NCBI RefSeq assembly: GCF_003054445.1
Contig: NC_042510.1
Coordinates: 372,001-436,000, forward strand
Length of the DNA stretch: 64,000 nt
Reading direction: 5' to 3'
Source of the DNA: Pichia kudriavzevii
Lineage: Eukaryota; Ascomycota; Pichiomycetes; Pichiales; Pichiaceae
The notes below the pieces were generated by a model, which saw nothing but the letters and a program-made list of their open reading frames with translations, ran no database searches and was not told where the DNA came from. Positions 10,491 through 19,260 of this stretch are shown piece after piece (the stretch's first letter is position 1; the number at the start of each line of letters is the position of its first letter). The translations under genes were made by a program, and so were the position numbers.

Positions 10491-11328
10491 ATGGGTAGAA
10501 TGCACTCCAGCGTATGTTTCATTTGAATACACATGCTAAGTTAACTACGCACACACATGGACCAGTTTGGTAGATTTTAGCATTGTTTGGATCCCTGGGG
10601 GTATTTGAAAAAAAAAACAGATTAGTTTGAAGAGATTGGTTTTCCTTTACTGAACTGCGGGTGCTTGATGTCTAACAAGTGGAGTTGTGGATGTCGCTCT
10701 CATAGGATTCTCTGTATGGGATTTTTGCCTGTCTCTGGCTTGCTGATCGTTTTGATATTCCTACATTCAACTCAATGCCTGGAATCAGATATGCTGACTG
10801 GTACCAGTATGTTAGTACTAACTAAAGGTAAAGTTATATTTTGGGATTTTTTAAATACTAACATGGGCATTATTTTTTTTTAATTTTTTGCAGGGTAAGG
10901 GTATGTCCTCATCATCCCTCCCATACTCCAGATCCGTTCCATCTTGGTTCAAGGCTTCCCCAGAAGAAGTTGTTGACCAAATCATCAAGTATGCAAGAAA
11001 GGGTTTAACTCCTTCCCAAATTGGTGTTCTTTTAAGAGATGCTCACGGTGTCAACCAAGCAAAAATTGTTACTGGTAACAAGATCATGAGAATCTTGAAG
11101 TCCAACGGTTTAGCTCCAGAATTGCCAGAAGACTTATACTTTTTAATTAAGAAGGCTGTTGCAGTCAGAAAGCACTTGGAAAGAAACAGAAAGGACAAGG
11201 ACTCTAAGTTCAGATTAATTTTAATTGAATCTAGAATCCACAGATTGGCAAGATACTACAGAACTGTTTCAGTCTTACCACCAACCTGGAAGTACGAATC
11301 TGCTACTGCTTCTGCTTTAGTTAACTAA
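10491..11328 (+). CDS. RPS13: 40S ribosomal protein S13 (uS15), spliced
   Basis: This is a join of 10491-10511 and 10894-11328, giving 151 aa, the same length as S. cerevisiae Rps13. Exon 1 encodes MGRMHSS and ends at a canonical GTATGT; exon 2 begins [14 protein letters not shown]. The body is nearly identical to the yeast family ([40 protein letters not shown]). The protein sits in the 40S subunit, where it binds 18S rRNA and helps subunit joining. The in-frame GTATGT within exon 2 (10900-10905) is coding, not a splice site. The upstream Tbf1/Cbf1-like block and an ACTAACATA leader motif at 10474-10482 complete a typical ribosomal-protein gene. Confidence 0.97.
10512..10893 (+). other. RPS13 intron
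   Basis: This 382-bp intron has GTATGT at its 5' end, a T-rich tract and TTGCAG at its 3' end. A perfect TACTAAC branch site lies at 10856-10862, about 31 nt before the acceptor. A second perfect TACTAAC lies at 10816-10822, but the AGs just after it are too close to be used. No snoRNA boxes are evident inside. Confidence 0.95.
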
Positions 11329-11460
11329 GCTTGGTTTTGTATTGTTTATAAGATATTTTTTGCAATAATAAATCCTTCTTTTCCACTACATCGAACCTGC
11401 TCGTCACAAGTACCTAGGATTCCTATTTATCTAGAGGCAATTATGTACACACTGTTGTAT

Positions 11461-11976
11461 TTACTCGTATACAGTCTGAAAAATTTTGAACTCTTCATCC
11501 TTGAATTTAAAAGCTAGGCACATGAAATCGTGGAGATTCAATTCTGCAATTTTGGCAGAATCATCCAACTCAAGATTTCTTATTTTGGAATGATATATAT
11601 CATTTTGGTCGTCGAATATCGCAAGTGTTATATCTTCAGTTGTGATTTGAACAGGCGAATCGCCCGAAATTCGAGTGGCAACAGATCCGTTATCATCGAC
11701 ACTCCTACTTTTAACCTCCTCATTCTCTGAATCACTGCTATTTTTAAGCCCTATTTGCGGAATTTCGATATCGTTATCAGGTATATGCAGAGCATCGGTA
11801 TCCAATTTGTGCGGTAGATTGTTAACGTACAAACCTCCTGTCGTGTTGATCATGTTCACCAACTTTTCCTTCAGTTGTGATATTGTGTTTTTCAAGGAAA
11901 CATCAAGCATATACGTCGTTGATTGTCGTTTTGCTTTGAGGATAAGAGGTTTTTCGTTTGATTTCTTTGGTGGCAT
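11461..11976 (-). CDS. Hypothetical 171-aa protein
   Basis: I do not recognise this protein. The N-terminus is basic (MPPKKSNEKP). It is followed by a segment of the form LILKAKRQSTTYMLDVSL, then a helix NTISQLKEKLVNMIN, which looks like the strand-strand-helix start of a ubiquitin-like fold. The centre is acidic and Ser/Asp rich, and the C-terminal part (ITLAIFDDQNDIYHS, FMCLAFKFKDEEFKIFQTVYE) could supply the remaining strands. The beta-grasp idea is inference only. The gene converges on RPS13 and diverges from the RING gene, with a CACGTGA at 12071-12077 in the shared promoter. A clean ATG start, unbroken frame and biased composition support a real gene. Confidence 0.7.
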   Translation of the reverse strand: MPPKKSNEKPLILKAKRQSTTYMLDVSLKNTISQLKEKLVNMINTTGGLYVNNLPHKLDTDALHIPDNDIEIPQIGLKNSSDSENEEVKSRSVDDNGSVATRISGDSPVQITTEDITLAIFDDQNDIYHSKIRNLELDDSAKIAELNLHDFMCLAFKFKDEEFKIFQTVYE

Positions 11977-12242
11977 TTGGTGGCTGGGTGTTCCTCTTAT
12001 GCGTGTTGCGTCTTACTTGAAACTAACAGGAAGCTTTACTAAATCTATCAGACTATTTCGTAGAATCCTAGCACGTGAGTGCGCACTGGAGGAAAATTAA
12101 GGCTTGGCTTATCTCATAAATTGATAAGGTGATTTGATCAGATGATCCATTTCCTTATGGTCAAACTTTTGCTATATCACAGTCTCACGTCCTTTCATTA
12201 TTCTGCAACTAACATAACGGTCGTATACTACAGCAAGCAACC

Positions 12243-13745
12243 ATGAGTGATCATGCCTTTGGAAGCTCAGCTACAACAGCGATATTTTCAGTTGTTATTG
12301 CTGCAGCAATAACTACACTTTTGTTATTAGGCTTTTTCAGCTTCAAATATAGTTTAAAGGCGATGTTTGGGGTCTATGATCCCGTGTTTAAAAGTTCTGG
12401 AAGATATATATCGCCATTTGAAGATCACAACATGAGCCGAATCGTCCATCCATATGTTGTCTACCAGGGTACTACGTATTTTTTATATGGTGTAAATTCG
12501 ATAGCACTGTCTAGGTCCAAGATGAAGAAGTTGGAGGTTTTGTCATCCCAGCAGTTGAATGAATTCTTCCCATTGAAGCGATATGCGGAATGGCTCAATG
12601 GTGGGCAAGAGGAGATTCATAGTATCAACAAGGGGAAACTTGGATATGCAGGGTTTGTTGATACCGATCATTACAGGAGTCATGTGGAGGATCCAATTGA
12701 GTCAATGCCCACAAACAGTGAGAATACTCCGAAGGAATTTGTTAAACATATCGAAACCATTGGAAGCAAGAGAGAGCTGGAAGAGGAGGATATAACAGAT
12801 ATCCCGCTTGAAAAGTTCAACTATAATATATCAACCGCAAGTACTTTATCCCAGAGAGAAGCAAAAATAGAAGTGAGTGTACCATTTCAAACCGAAAAAC
12901 ATTACACATCTGGTATATGTACAATCTGTCTTGAGAATTTAGAGGATGATGATTTAGTTCGGGGATTACTATGTGGACATGTGTTCCATGGCCAATGTAT
13001 TGATCCGTGGCTCACCACTAGACGAGGAAGTTGTCCGATCTGTAAGAAGGATTTATATCTGGAGGTTAGGGACCAGATAGAGGAGCAAGAAGGGGAAGAC
13101 GATGGGGAAAGCCATGGACACTATAGCAATGAGAATCCTATGGTGACTATAAATATTGGCGATTTCATAAGGCTCCCGACCGGTGACCCGGGCAGTGTGC
13201 ACATAGATAATTTGCTTAACTTAGATCCGTCCAATGCTTTCTCGTATTTCATAGTGTTGATGATAACAAAATTAGAGGCCCAAATATTGCTCACTGCAAC
13301 AGTCTACCTTCGGAACCACAACTACTCACTTGATAATGTTGAAAATCCTGAATACCCAGAGCAGAATGCAAGTGAACATGGTACTATTACTTTCAACTGC
13401 CACCGGATTGACCCATCGAGTGTCCAGATGTATTTTTTGGAGATAGCCTCTAAGCTAAGACAAACAATGAATACCACGGACTTCAAAAGCCCACCTCTTC
13501 CAGACATTCAATCGTTGAATCCATACATCAAACGAATAGTTGAAAATCATCCACGCCCGTTTCACCCTGCCGACATTACCGACTTAGATGAAGCTGCCTT
13601 AAAGAGGACAACGGAGATGTTACGATACCCAAGAAGAATTATGTATTTTGCTATTGGCATCAACAAGATGGAGCTATATTACTATAATGTTGTTCAAATT
13701 TATAATACACGACGCAACAGTCGGATTAGAGAGTGCAATAGTTGA
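12243..13745 (+). CDS. Membrane-anchored RING-H2 finger protein, probable E3 ubiquitin ligase
   Basis: A 500-aa protein with one strongly hydrophobic segment at about residues 12-34 (AIFSVVIAAAITTLLLLGFF), so probably an endomembrane protein. A RING-H2 domain runs from Cys226 to Cys267 with the pattern C226-x2-C229, C244-x-H246, H249-x2-C252, C264-x2-C267. RING-H2 domains bind E2 enzymes and promote ubiquitin transfer, so E3 activity is inferred from the family. The region after the RING has an acidic linker and then about 200 residues I cannot assign (INIGDFIRLPTGDPGS to the end). I know no clear S. cerevisiae orthologue. The ATG at 12243 follows an ACTAACATA leader motif at 12208-12216. Confidence 0.85.
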   Translation: MSDHAFGSSATTAIFSVVIAAAITTLLLLGFFSFKYSLKAMFGVYDPVFKSSGRYISPFEDHNMSRIVHPYVVYQGTTYFLYGVNSIALSRSKMKKLEVLSSQQLNEFFPLKRYAEWLNGGQEEIHSINKGKLGYAGFVDTDHYRSHVEDPIESMPTNSENTPKEFVKHIETIGSKRELEEEDITDIPLEKFNYNISTASTLSQREAKIEVSVPFQTEKHYTSGICTICLENLEDDDLVRGLLCGHVFHGQCIDPWLTTRRGSCPICKKDLYLEVRDQIEEQEGEDDGESHGHYSNENPMVTINIGDFIRLPTGDPGSVHIDNLLNLDPSNAFSYFIVLMITKLEAQILLTATVYLRNHNYSLDNVENPEYPEQNASEHGTITFNCHRIDPSSVQMYFLEIASKLRQTMNTTDFKSPPLPDIQSLNPYIKRIVENHPRPFHPADITDLDEAALKRTTEMLRYPRRIMYFAIGINKMELYYYNVVQIYNTRRNSRIRECNS

Positions 13746-13889
13746 TTTTATCAAGGCAATTACATAATCTATTTTATTATTATTATGTTTAAGTTTATTC
13801 TACTTTAGCTAAGTTTATTATGTTTAATTCTGTCTCGTGTCTCCACCACTTTGCTATCTTTCACTGTTTAACTCTTTGGACTCTTATAA

Positions 13890-14312
13890 TTATTTTTCAA
13901 TTTCCCTCTTCAAGTCTGGAATGTCCTCCTCATCCGAGCATTCTAACCATAAATTGCATCCTACTTCTTTTTTGAACAGCTCAACAGACGCCGCGTACAT
14001 CATCTTAATCTGTCCTTGTGCGGTGTTTGGTCTCCAATAAACACCCACCAACGGCGAAACATACCTTCCATCAGGTTTGGTGTACCCGTAGTTCATCAAC
14101 ACAAAACATGGTGTGTTATCTGGTAATTCCTCGACAAGTTCTTCCAAATCTTCAAGTTCTAACGATTCCTCCAGTTGGAGTGTCTGTTCATTTTTGTTGA
14201 TTTTGTATATTTGTGTCTTGATCGTTCTAGACGATTGTTTGATGGGCGTAAGACGGAACTTACGTAATTGCTGTTTAGTTTCTGCTGGAATGGAGCATAT
14301 AGCTTGGGACAT
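13890..14312 (-). CDS. AIM7: Glia maturation factor homologue (ADF/cofilin fold)
   Basis: A 140-aa protein matching yeast Aim7/GMF, which binds the Arp2/3 complex, debranches actin filaments and limits new branch formation at actin patches. The alignment is clear at MSQAICSIPAETKQQLRKFR, at LVEELPDNTPCFVLMNYGY and at SPLVGVYWRP, the ADF-homology core. The frame is open to an upstream Met at 14366, but the start at 14312 gives a protein lined up with S. cerevisiae Aim7 (149 aa). In S. cerevisiae AIM7 is the immediate neighbour of RPS13. Here the two lie about 3 kb apart with two genes between, which looks like partly preserved ancestral order. It converges on the RING gene. Confidence 0.93.
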   Translation of the reverse strand: MSQAICSIPAETKQQLRKFRLTPIKQSSRTIKTQIYKINKNEQTLQLEESLELEDLEELVEELPDNTPCFVLMNYGYTKPDGRYVSPLVGVYWRPNTAQGQIKMMYAASVELFKKEVGCNLWLECSDEEDIPDLKREIEK

Positions 14313-14567
14313 TTTGGTTTTTCTGGCTTGTGTTGTGAGTAATACCTCTGGCATGAATTGGCACAAAGCTCTGCATCGGAATGTTGTAGATAAGTGTGCG
14401 CGTGGTTTCCATGTGGAGCGCTCTCTACTTACCGCGTTCTCAGGGTAAAATTATCATTTACGATTTTAGTTATAAAGTTATTCAGGTACTGGTTGGAAGA
14501 GAGAAAAAAAGAAACATAGACATTAGACTTTACTTCCATAATGTGGTTGGAATAAAACAGAACAACC

Positions 14568-15914
14568 TTAATCCAAGCCTGCTAGTTCTGCCTCCTCCTC
14601 TACTGTTTTTCTTTGCTTTAAGACGAGGTCGTGTCCCATCACTCTCTTGTAAATATCCTTAACGTCGTCTGTTGTGGACTCAAAATGAGAAGAAGGATCA
14701 TAGGATTTAGATAGGTATACCCTATCAACAGATCCATCACCTAAGGGCTCGTATAGGTCTGCAATACCCATCAAGACATCCTTGGTCTCTCCGATAATTT
14801 TAAATGCTGGTTCCAACTCTAAATGAGGCTTGTCTGTCTCTATAATGGTAGATATAATTGCCAAGTAGTACCCCTTTGCACAGACATTATGAGCACTGGA
14901 TAAGACTGCAATGTAAATATCGTTCTTACGGTTGACTTGGTTTTGTGGGATGATGATCTGGGCAGAATCTGCATCATTGGTATTTGGAACTGGGTGGTCT
15001 AGGATACACATTGCCCTAATGACTTTTTGGCCAGTTGATTTCACCTTTTCAGGGAAGTAAGTTGGATCTGCAATAACAATTGGAGCCTTTGCTGTACCTT
15101 CCTTCGTCTTGACACCTTCAAATTTACCATTATCGTCGTACAAGATCTCGTCAATTGGAGTGTCCAACATAAAGGTGCCACCGTAGATGGCCGAAAGTCT
15201 AGCAAAACCTTGAGGAAGTTCACCTAGACCATACAATGGATAGATGTATGGAGACTTACCATATCGAGCAACAGATGAGACATAGAGGATGATTCTGTTG
15301 TAGGTATCTCTGGCAGGTTGGGTCAAGTAATCATCATTTGTATGTAGAGCCATGGCATGACCAATGAAATCCTTGGTACCCCTCTCCAAGCCGTACTTAT
15401 AGTAAACTTCTTCCATGGTATTTTTATCCAAGTTGATTCCATGGTGAGTGGAAGGTTCGTCCTCCTTGTAGTTTGCAATGAATTCCAAAAAGTTCTTCAT
15501 TCTTCTCTTTTCAAAGAACCCCATCAATGGAGAGGAAACTGCCTCCATTTGGGTTGCCGGGACCTTTGCAATGTTACCTCCTCTGTAGACAAAAGAACCT
15601 GAAACCTGTTTGAACTCCATATATCTGGTAACGTCGGTGTGGACCAAGATGTTGGTCAATTCCCCATTGGACATCAAGAATTTTGGAATCAAGTCAACAC
15701 ACCAGTCCCGATCCTTACCAAACTGGCCCTCGTACTCCTTCTTTGGCTTGAATTTATGATAGAGCTGAGTCAGGTTAAGAGATGCGCTTTCACCACCGTA
15801 ATACTCTTGGCGATCAATATGCAACACCTTCTTCCCTTCAATGGAGAGAAGACCAGATAAAATGCATTCCGTGAGACCGGTACCCAACACTATAACGTCG
15901 TAGTTTTCGTCCAT
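14568..15914 (-). CDS. GDI1: Rab GDP-dissociation inhibitor
   Basis: A 448-aa protein closely matching yeast Gdi1/Sec19 (451 aa), which extracts GDP-bound prenylated Rab GTPases from membranes and recycles them through the cytosol. The sequence begins with the dinucleotide-fold motif (YDVIVLGTGLTECILSGLLS) and keeps the Rab-binding platform residues (YYGGESASLNL, then MSNGELTNILVHTDVTRY) and the LVVAR-type block around YGLGELPQGFARLSAIYGG. I used the ATG at 15914; the frame stays open for another 67 residues upstream, but the extra sequence has no family counterpart. The gene is followed by a short gap to AIM7 and preceded by a TTATTG repeat. Confidence 0.95.
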   Translation of the reverse strand: MDENYDVIVLGTGLTECILSGLLSIEGKKVLHIDRQEYYGGESASLNLTQLYHKFKPKKEYEGQFGKDRDWCVDLIPKFLMSNGELTNILVHTDVTRYMEFKQVSGSFVYRGGNIAKVPATQMEAVSSPLMGFFEKRRMKNFLEFIANYKEDEPSTHHGINLDKNTMEEVYYKYGLERGTKDFIGHAMALHTNDDYLTQPARDTYNRIILYVSSVARYGKSPYIYPLYGLGELPQGFARLSAIYGGTFMLDTPIDEILYDDNGKFEGVKTKEGTAKAPIVIADPTYFPEKVKSTGQKVIRAMCILDHPVPNTNDADSAQIIIPQNQVNRKNDIYIAVLSSAHNVCAKGYYLAIISTIIETDKPHLELEPAFKIIGETKDVLMGIADLYEPLGDGSVDRVYLSKSYDPSSHFESTTDDVKDIYKRVMGHDLVLKQRKTVEEEAELAGLD

Positions 15915-16162
15915 GCTGTTGGAAATGTAGAGACTTGTGGAGATATGGGCAAATTTGAGCAAGAAGGATGAGAAGTGGAGAGAACAGCAATGTCTAGTTA
16001 ATTGCAAAGTGAATGCTTTGCCTCTCCTCAATATCACACTTCTCACCTGAGATGGGAACGATACGTCAATACTACGCGGCTGCCCCTTGCAGCCATGATT
16101 TTTTACTTTAACCAATTCTTATTTTCATTTCCGTCCAATTCACTACTGTTGTTTATATATTG

Positions 16163-16186
16163 TTATTGTTATTGTTATTGTTATTG
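16163..16186. repeat. (TTATTG)4 hexanucleotide repeat
   Basis: Four perfect copies of TTATTG lie in the 341-bp gap between the GDI1 start and the PRO2 stop. The rest of that gap (15915-16255) shows no gene. Confidence 0.9.
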
Positions 16187-16255
16187 TCTCTTCGAAGAAG
16201 GAGTTGGCGAGTTATACAACCTGTTCCGTACTATATACGGCGGCATCGGTATGAG

Positions 16256-17593
16256 TTACAATTTAACGTTTGAAGGGTCCATAGAGACATGTTTGAAGAC
16301 CCTTGTACCTCCACCACCGAGATAATCACCTACAACTTGTCCAGAACCTCTCATCTGGTAGTAGTAGCAAACCAAGCCCTCGAGTCCAACGGGGCCTCGA
16401 CTGTGGATCTTGTTTGTAGAGATCCCGACTTCGGTACCAAACCCATACCTGAACCCGTCTGCAAATCTAGTTGAACAGTTCCAGTAAACGCCGGACGAGT
16501 CGATACCCTTGAGGAACACATCAGCTGTTGCCTCGTTTTCCGTTACGATTGCGTCGGTGTGTTTGGAAGAATGCGAGTTGATATGCTCAATGGCATCTCT
16601 GACGCCATTGACCTTCTTAACTGCAATATCAAACGATAAGAATTCTTTATCGAAGTCTTTTTCTGTAGCGGTGACTAACTGAGAAGGATACGACTCCTTC
16701 AAGTGGGGGTCAATTTCAGATAAGAGTTCAGGAACAATATGGAGAGTTACATTAGCGTCTAGTAAAGCTTTCAGAATTTGGGTTTGAAGATCTACTGATA
16801 AATTTTCATCAATCAAGAGGGTCTCAACAGCATTGCAACCTGCTGGATAGTTTGTCTTTGCATCAACGACGATTCTGCAGGCTTTTTCAAGATCGAGATC
16901 CTTATCCATATAAATGGAACAAATTCCGTCGGCGTGGCCTAGTACAGGGATTTTGGTATTTTCCTTGATGTTGCGTACCAATTCGTTAGAGCCACGAGGA
17001 ATGACAAGATCAATATATAAATCTTGTTTTAAGAGATCAGAGACTTCCCCCCTAGTAGAGATGAGTTGTATACTATTTGCAGGGACATCGGTTGACACAT
17101 CCAAGACACGATTGATGATTTCCGACATTGCCTTAAAAGTATGTAAACTTTCCTTCCCGCCTTTCAAGATTGCCGCATTCCCGGATTTGATGGCCAGGGC
17201 AGTGATGTTGGCAATGACTTCCGGTCTGCTTTCAAAGATAATCAATAAAACCCCAACTGGACAAGTGAGTCTATAAAGTTCGAGACCGTCATCCAATTGA
17301 GTTGCCAATGTGCATCTATTTAGAGGATCTTCCAAGTGTGCAACATCAACAATACCGTCACACATCGAGTCGAACTTGCCATTAATGGACAAGTCGAGTC
17401 TCTTAATGAGTGACTGCGATAGTTTGTTCTTGGTTGCCTCCTCCATATCGATTCTATTTGCCTTGAGGATTTCATCCTTTGATTTTATTAATGCATCTCT
17501 AATTTTATAAAGAGCCGTTGATCTTTGCTCATCAGAGAGCGTCTTAAGGACAGTAGAAGCCCTATGGGCATTTCTGGCAATCTCCTCGGCCAT
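16256..17593 (-). CDS. PRO2: Gamma-glutamyl phosphate reductase
   Basis: A 445-aa enzyme of the aldehyde dehydrogenase superfamily that reduces gamma-glutamyl phosphate to glutamate semialdehyde with NADPH, the second step of proline synthesis. S. cerevisiae Pro2 has 456 aa. Conserved blocks include GVLLIIFESRPEVIANITALAIKSG (shown here only in part), AILKGGKES, IPVLGHADGIC and DAKTNYPAGCNAVETLL with the catalytic Cys253. The C-terminal SSGVYWNCSTRFADGF and GVGLEGL-like glycine motifs are intact. A TGAGTCA (Gcn4-type) element lies 193 bp upstream of the ATG, fitting general amino acid control. Confidence 0.96.
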   Translation of the reverse strand: MAEEIARNAHRASTVLKTLSDEQRSTALYKIRDALIKSKDEILKANRIDMEEATKNKLSQSLIKRLDLSINGKFDSMCDGIVDVAHLEDPLNRCTLATQLDDGLELYRLTCPVGVLLIIFESRPEVIANITALAIKSGNAAILKGGKESLHTFKAMSEIINRVLDVSTDVPANSIQLISTRGEVSDLLKQDLYIDLVIPRGSNELVRNIKENTKIPVLGHADGICSIYMDKDLDLEKACRIVVDAKTNYPAGCNAVETLLIDENLSVDLQTQILKALLDANVTLHIVPELLSEIDPHLKESYPSQLVTATEKDFDKEFLSFDIAVKKVNGVRDAIEHINSHSSKHTDAIVTENEATADVFLKGIDSSGVYWNCSTRFADGFRYGFGTEVGISTNKIHSRGPVGLEGLVCYYYQMRGSGQVVGDYLGGGGTRVFKHVSMDPSNVKL

Positions 17594-18516
17594 TTCTTGT
17601 TAGTGGCAATGTGTGGATAAGTTTGTTCTTGTCCTTTGAGTGTCAAGTGATTTATAATTAGTTGGATAAACTAGCAATGTAATAGTTAGTGTAAAATAAT
17701 TCAAAATTGAGGAAAAAAAATAAAAAAAAAATAAATTTGAGAAAATGAGTCCCCAACTGTAACTTTCAATTGTCTCTCTTCAGATTGAGTCATATTTCAC
17801 TATCTTATTCCTAAATTTTTAAGAATTGCCACTTTCGCATAATTTACTGCTTTAGTTTAAATTGCTGGAAAATGAAAAAAAAAAAAAAAAACCAACGCGA
17901 AAAAAAAAGGCAAAGCAAAATTTAATTTTGTTTTATTTTGTTTTTTTTAATCATTTTTTTTTTTTTGATCATTTTATTTTGTTTTATTTTGTTTTTTTAT
18001 TCTCCTTTTTTCTCCTTTTTCAATATTTTTTTTCTTTAAATTTCTTTCACTTTCAAAAATTTTTTCTTTTTTTTCTGGGCGTTTCTACTTAGAGAACATC
18101 TCTTCCCAAACGGGAATCTCGCCTTCCGCTTTCGGCAGCTGCACCCTCGGTCTAGACCCTCCACCCCCAGTTAAAATCGCTTTTTTCTTTTTACATTGGC
18201 TTGTTTAATGGTACAATTAATTTATCAATATGTAAATTTCCGCATAGTCCGGATGTTTCTGCTTATCGGGACCTGCAATGCTTCTTTATCACATTATTCA
18301 GTGGCAAGACCGGAACTTTGGCTTATTCTGCAGTTTTGCCATTTTTTTTTTCATAACACTATAAATTCAGGCCGTTGCCACAATTATGGCCATGACTTCT
18401 CTAAATGTAATCTCTTTTTAACCTCTCTGCCCTCTCTTCTTTAGTTATTGTCCAGCTTTCATTCGTTGTAGCATCAGACTAACACATCTACGACTATAAT
18501 CACAACTACAACAACA
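17594..18516. promoter_or_regulatory. Divergent region between PRO2 and the HOR7-like gene
   Basis: About 920 bp with long A- and T-rich runs (17714-17735, 17877-18080), then a GC-richer block at 18100-18180 and a TATA box (TATAAAT) at 18360-18366, about 150 bp before the HOR7-like ATG. No gene or RNA is supported here. Confidence 0.55.
17786..17792 (-). promoter_or_regulatory. Gcn4-type site upstream of PRO2
   Basis: The heptamer TGAGTCA exactly matches the Gcn4 consensus TGASTCA. It sits 193 bp upstream of the PRO2 start, a usual distance for amino-acid biosynthetic genes. Confidence 0.5.
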
Positions 18517-18690
18517 ATGCAATTCTCCACTGTTCTTGTCACCTTGGCTTCTCTTGCTGCTGTCAATGCAGCTTCTAACTCAACTAACGGCACCACCACA
18601 AGTAGTGTCTCCACTGCAGGCGCTCCAGCTAACGCTTACGGCTCTGTTGCCTTGGGTGCAGTTGCTGCTGCAGCAGTGGCTCTCTTCTAA
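18517..18690 (+). CDS. Tiny secreted/GPI-like protein, HOR7/DDR2 family
   Basis: A 57-residue gene, short enough to be skipped by common length cut-offs. It has a signal peptide (MQFSTVLVTLASLAAVNA), a short Ser/Thr/Asn-rich middle (ASNSTNGTTTSSVSTAG) with possible N-glycosylation sites, and a hydrophobic Ala/Val tail ending VAAAAVALF. This plan and length match S. cerevisiae Hor7 (59 aa) and Ddr2, small stress-responsive membrane or cell-surface proteins of unclear function. The codons are those of highly expressed yeast genes (GCT, TCT, TTG, ACC). A TATA box lies about 150 bp upstream and an ACTAACACA leader motif at 18478-18486. The family call rests on architecture rather than strong identity. 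Confidence 0.82.
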   Translation: MQFSTVLVTLASLAAVNAASNSTNGTTTSSVSTAGAPANAYGSVALGAVAAAAVALF

Positions 18691-19260
18691 GACCCTCTCC
18701 ATTAAAAGCGCTTGCCGAGAAGATGAAGCACGAGGCTTGAGAACACGCTTTGCTTGCTCTTCCCATGTTTTTTCTTTGTGACCTTTTTGATTGTCTCCTT
18801 AATAATATATTCTTTTACTGATTTCCAGAATACGCAAACCAAACAAAAACAAGAAACAAAAAAATAAAATAAAATAAAAATAACTCAAACTGTTGGAGAA
18901 AAACTATAACAAACAAGCCAAAAAAAAAGCCAAAAAAAAGGCAAGGAACTTTTTCAACATTCCTTTTGATAAACTGTGAAAAAGAAGAATAAAATACTTT
19001 TGTCTATGTTAACAATATACTAATTTTTTCCTTTTTTTTTTGATGTAACTAATTGCAATCTTTAATATTTGGTTATGTTGTGTGACTATATAGGATCCTC
19101 TTTAGTAGGTTCCATAATATGCAGTGAATTTTTGTACTTTCTATATAAACACACGGGTAATAATAATTTTAATTTAATAATAAATAATTACCTTAAAGTT
19201 TGTATACAATAATTTGGAAGAGTAACCAAATGGTGTTTTGTTGCATCGAAATGGAGCCTT
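18691..19260. other. Convergent intergenic region, no gene seen
   Basis: These 570 bp lie between two convergent genes. The sequence is AT-rich, with A-runs around 18850-18950 and AT-rich tracts near 19160-19190 suited to 3'-end formation. I see no coding or RNA signal. Confidence 0.5.
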
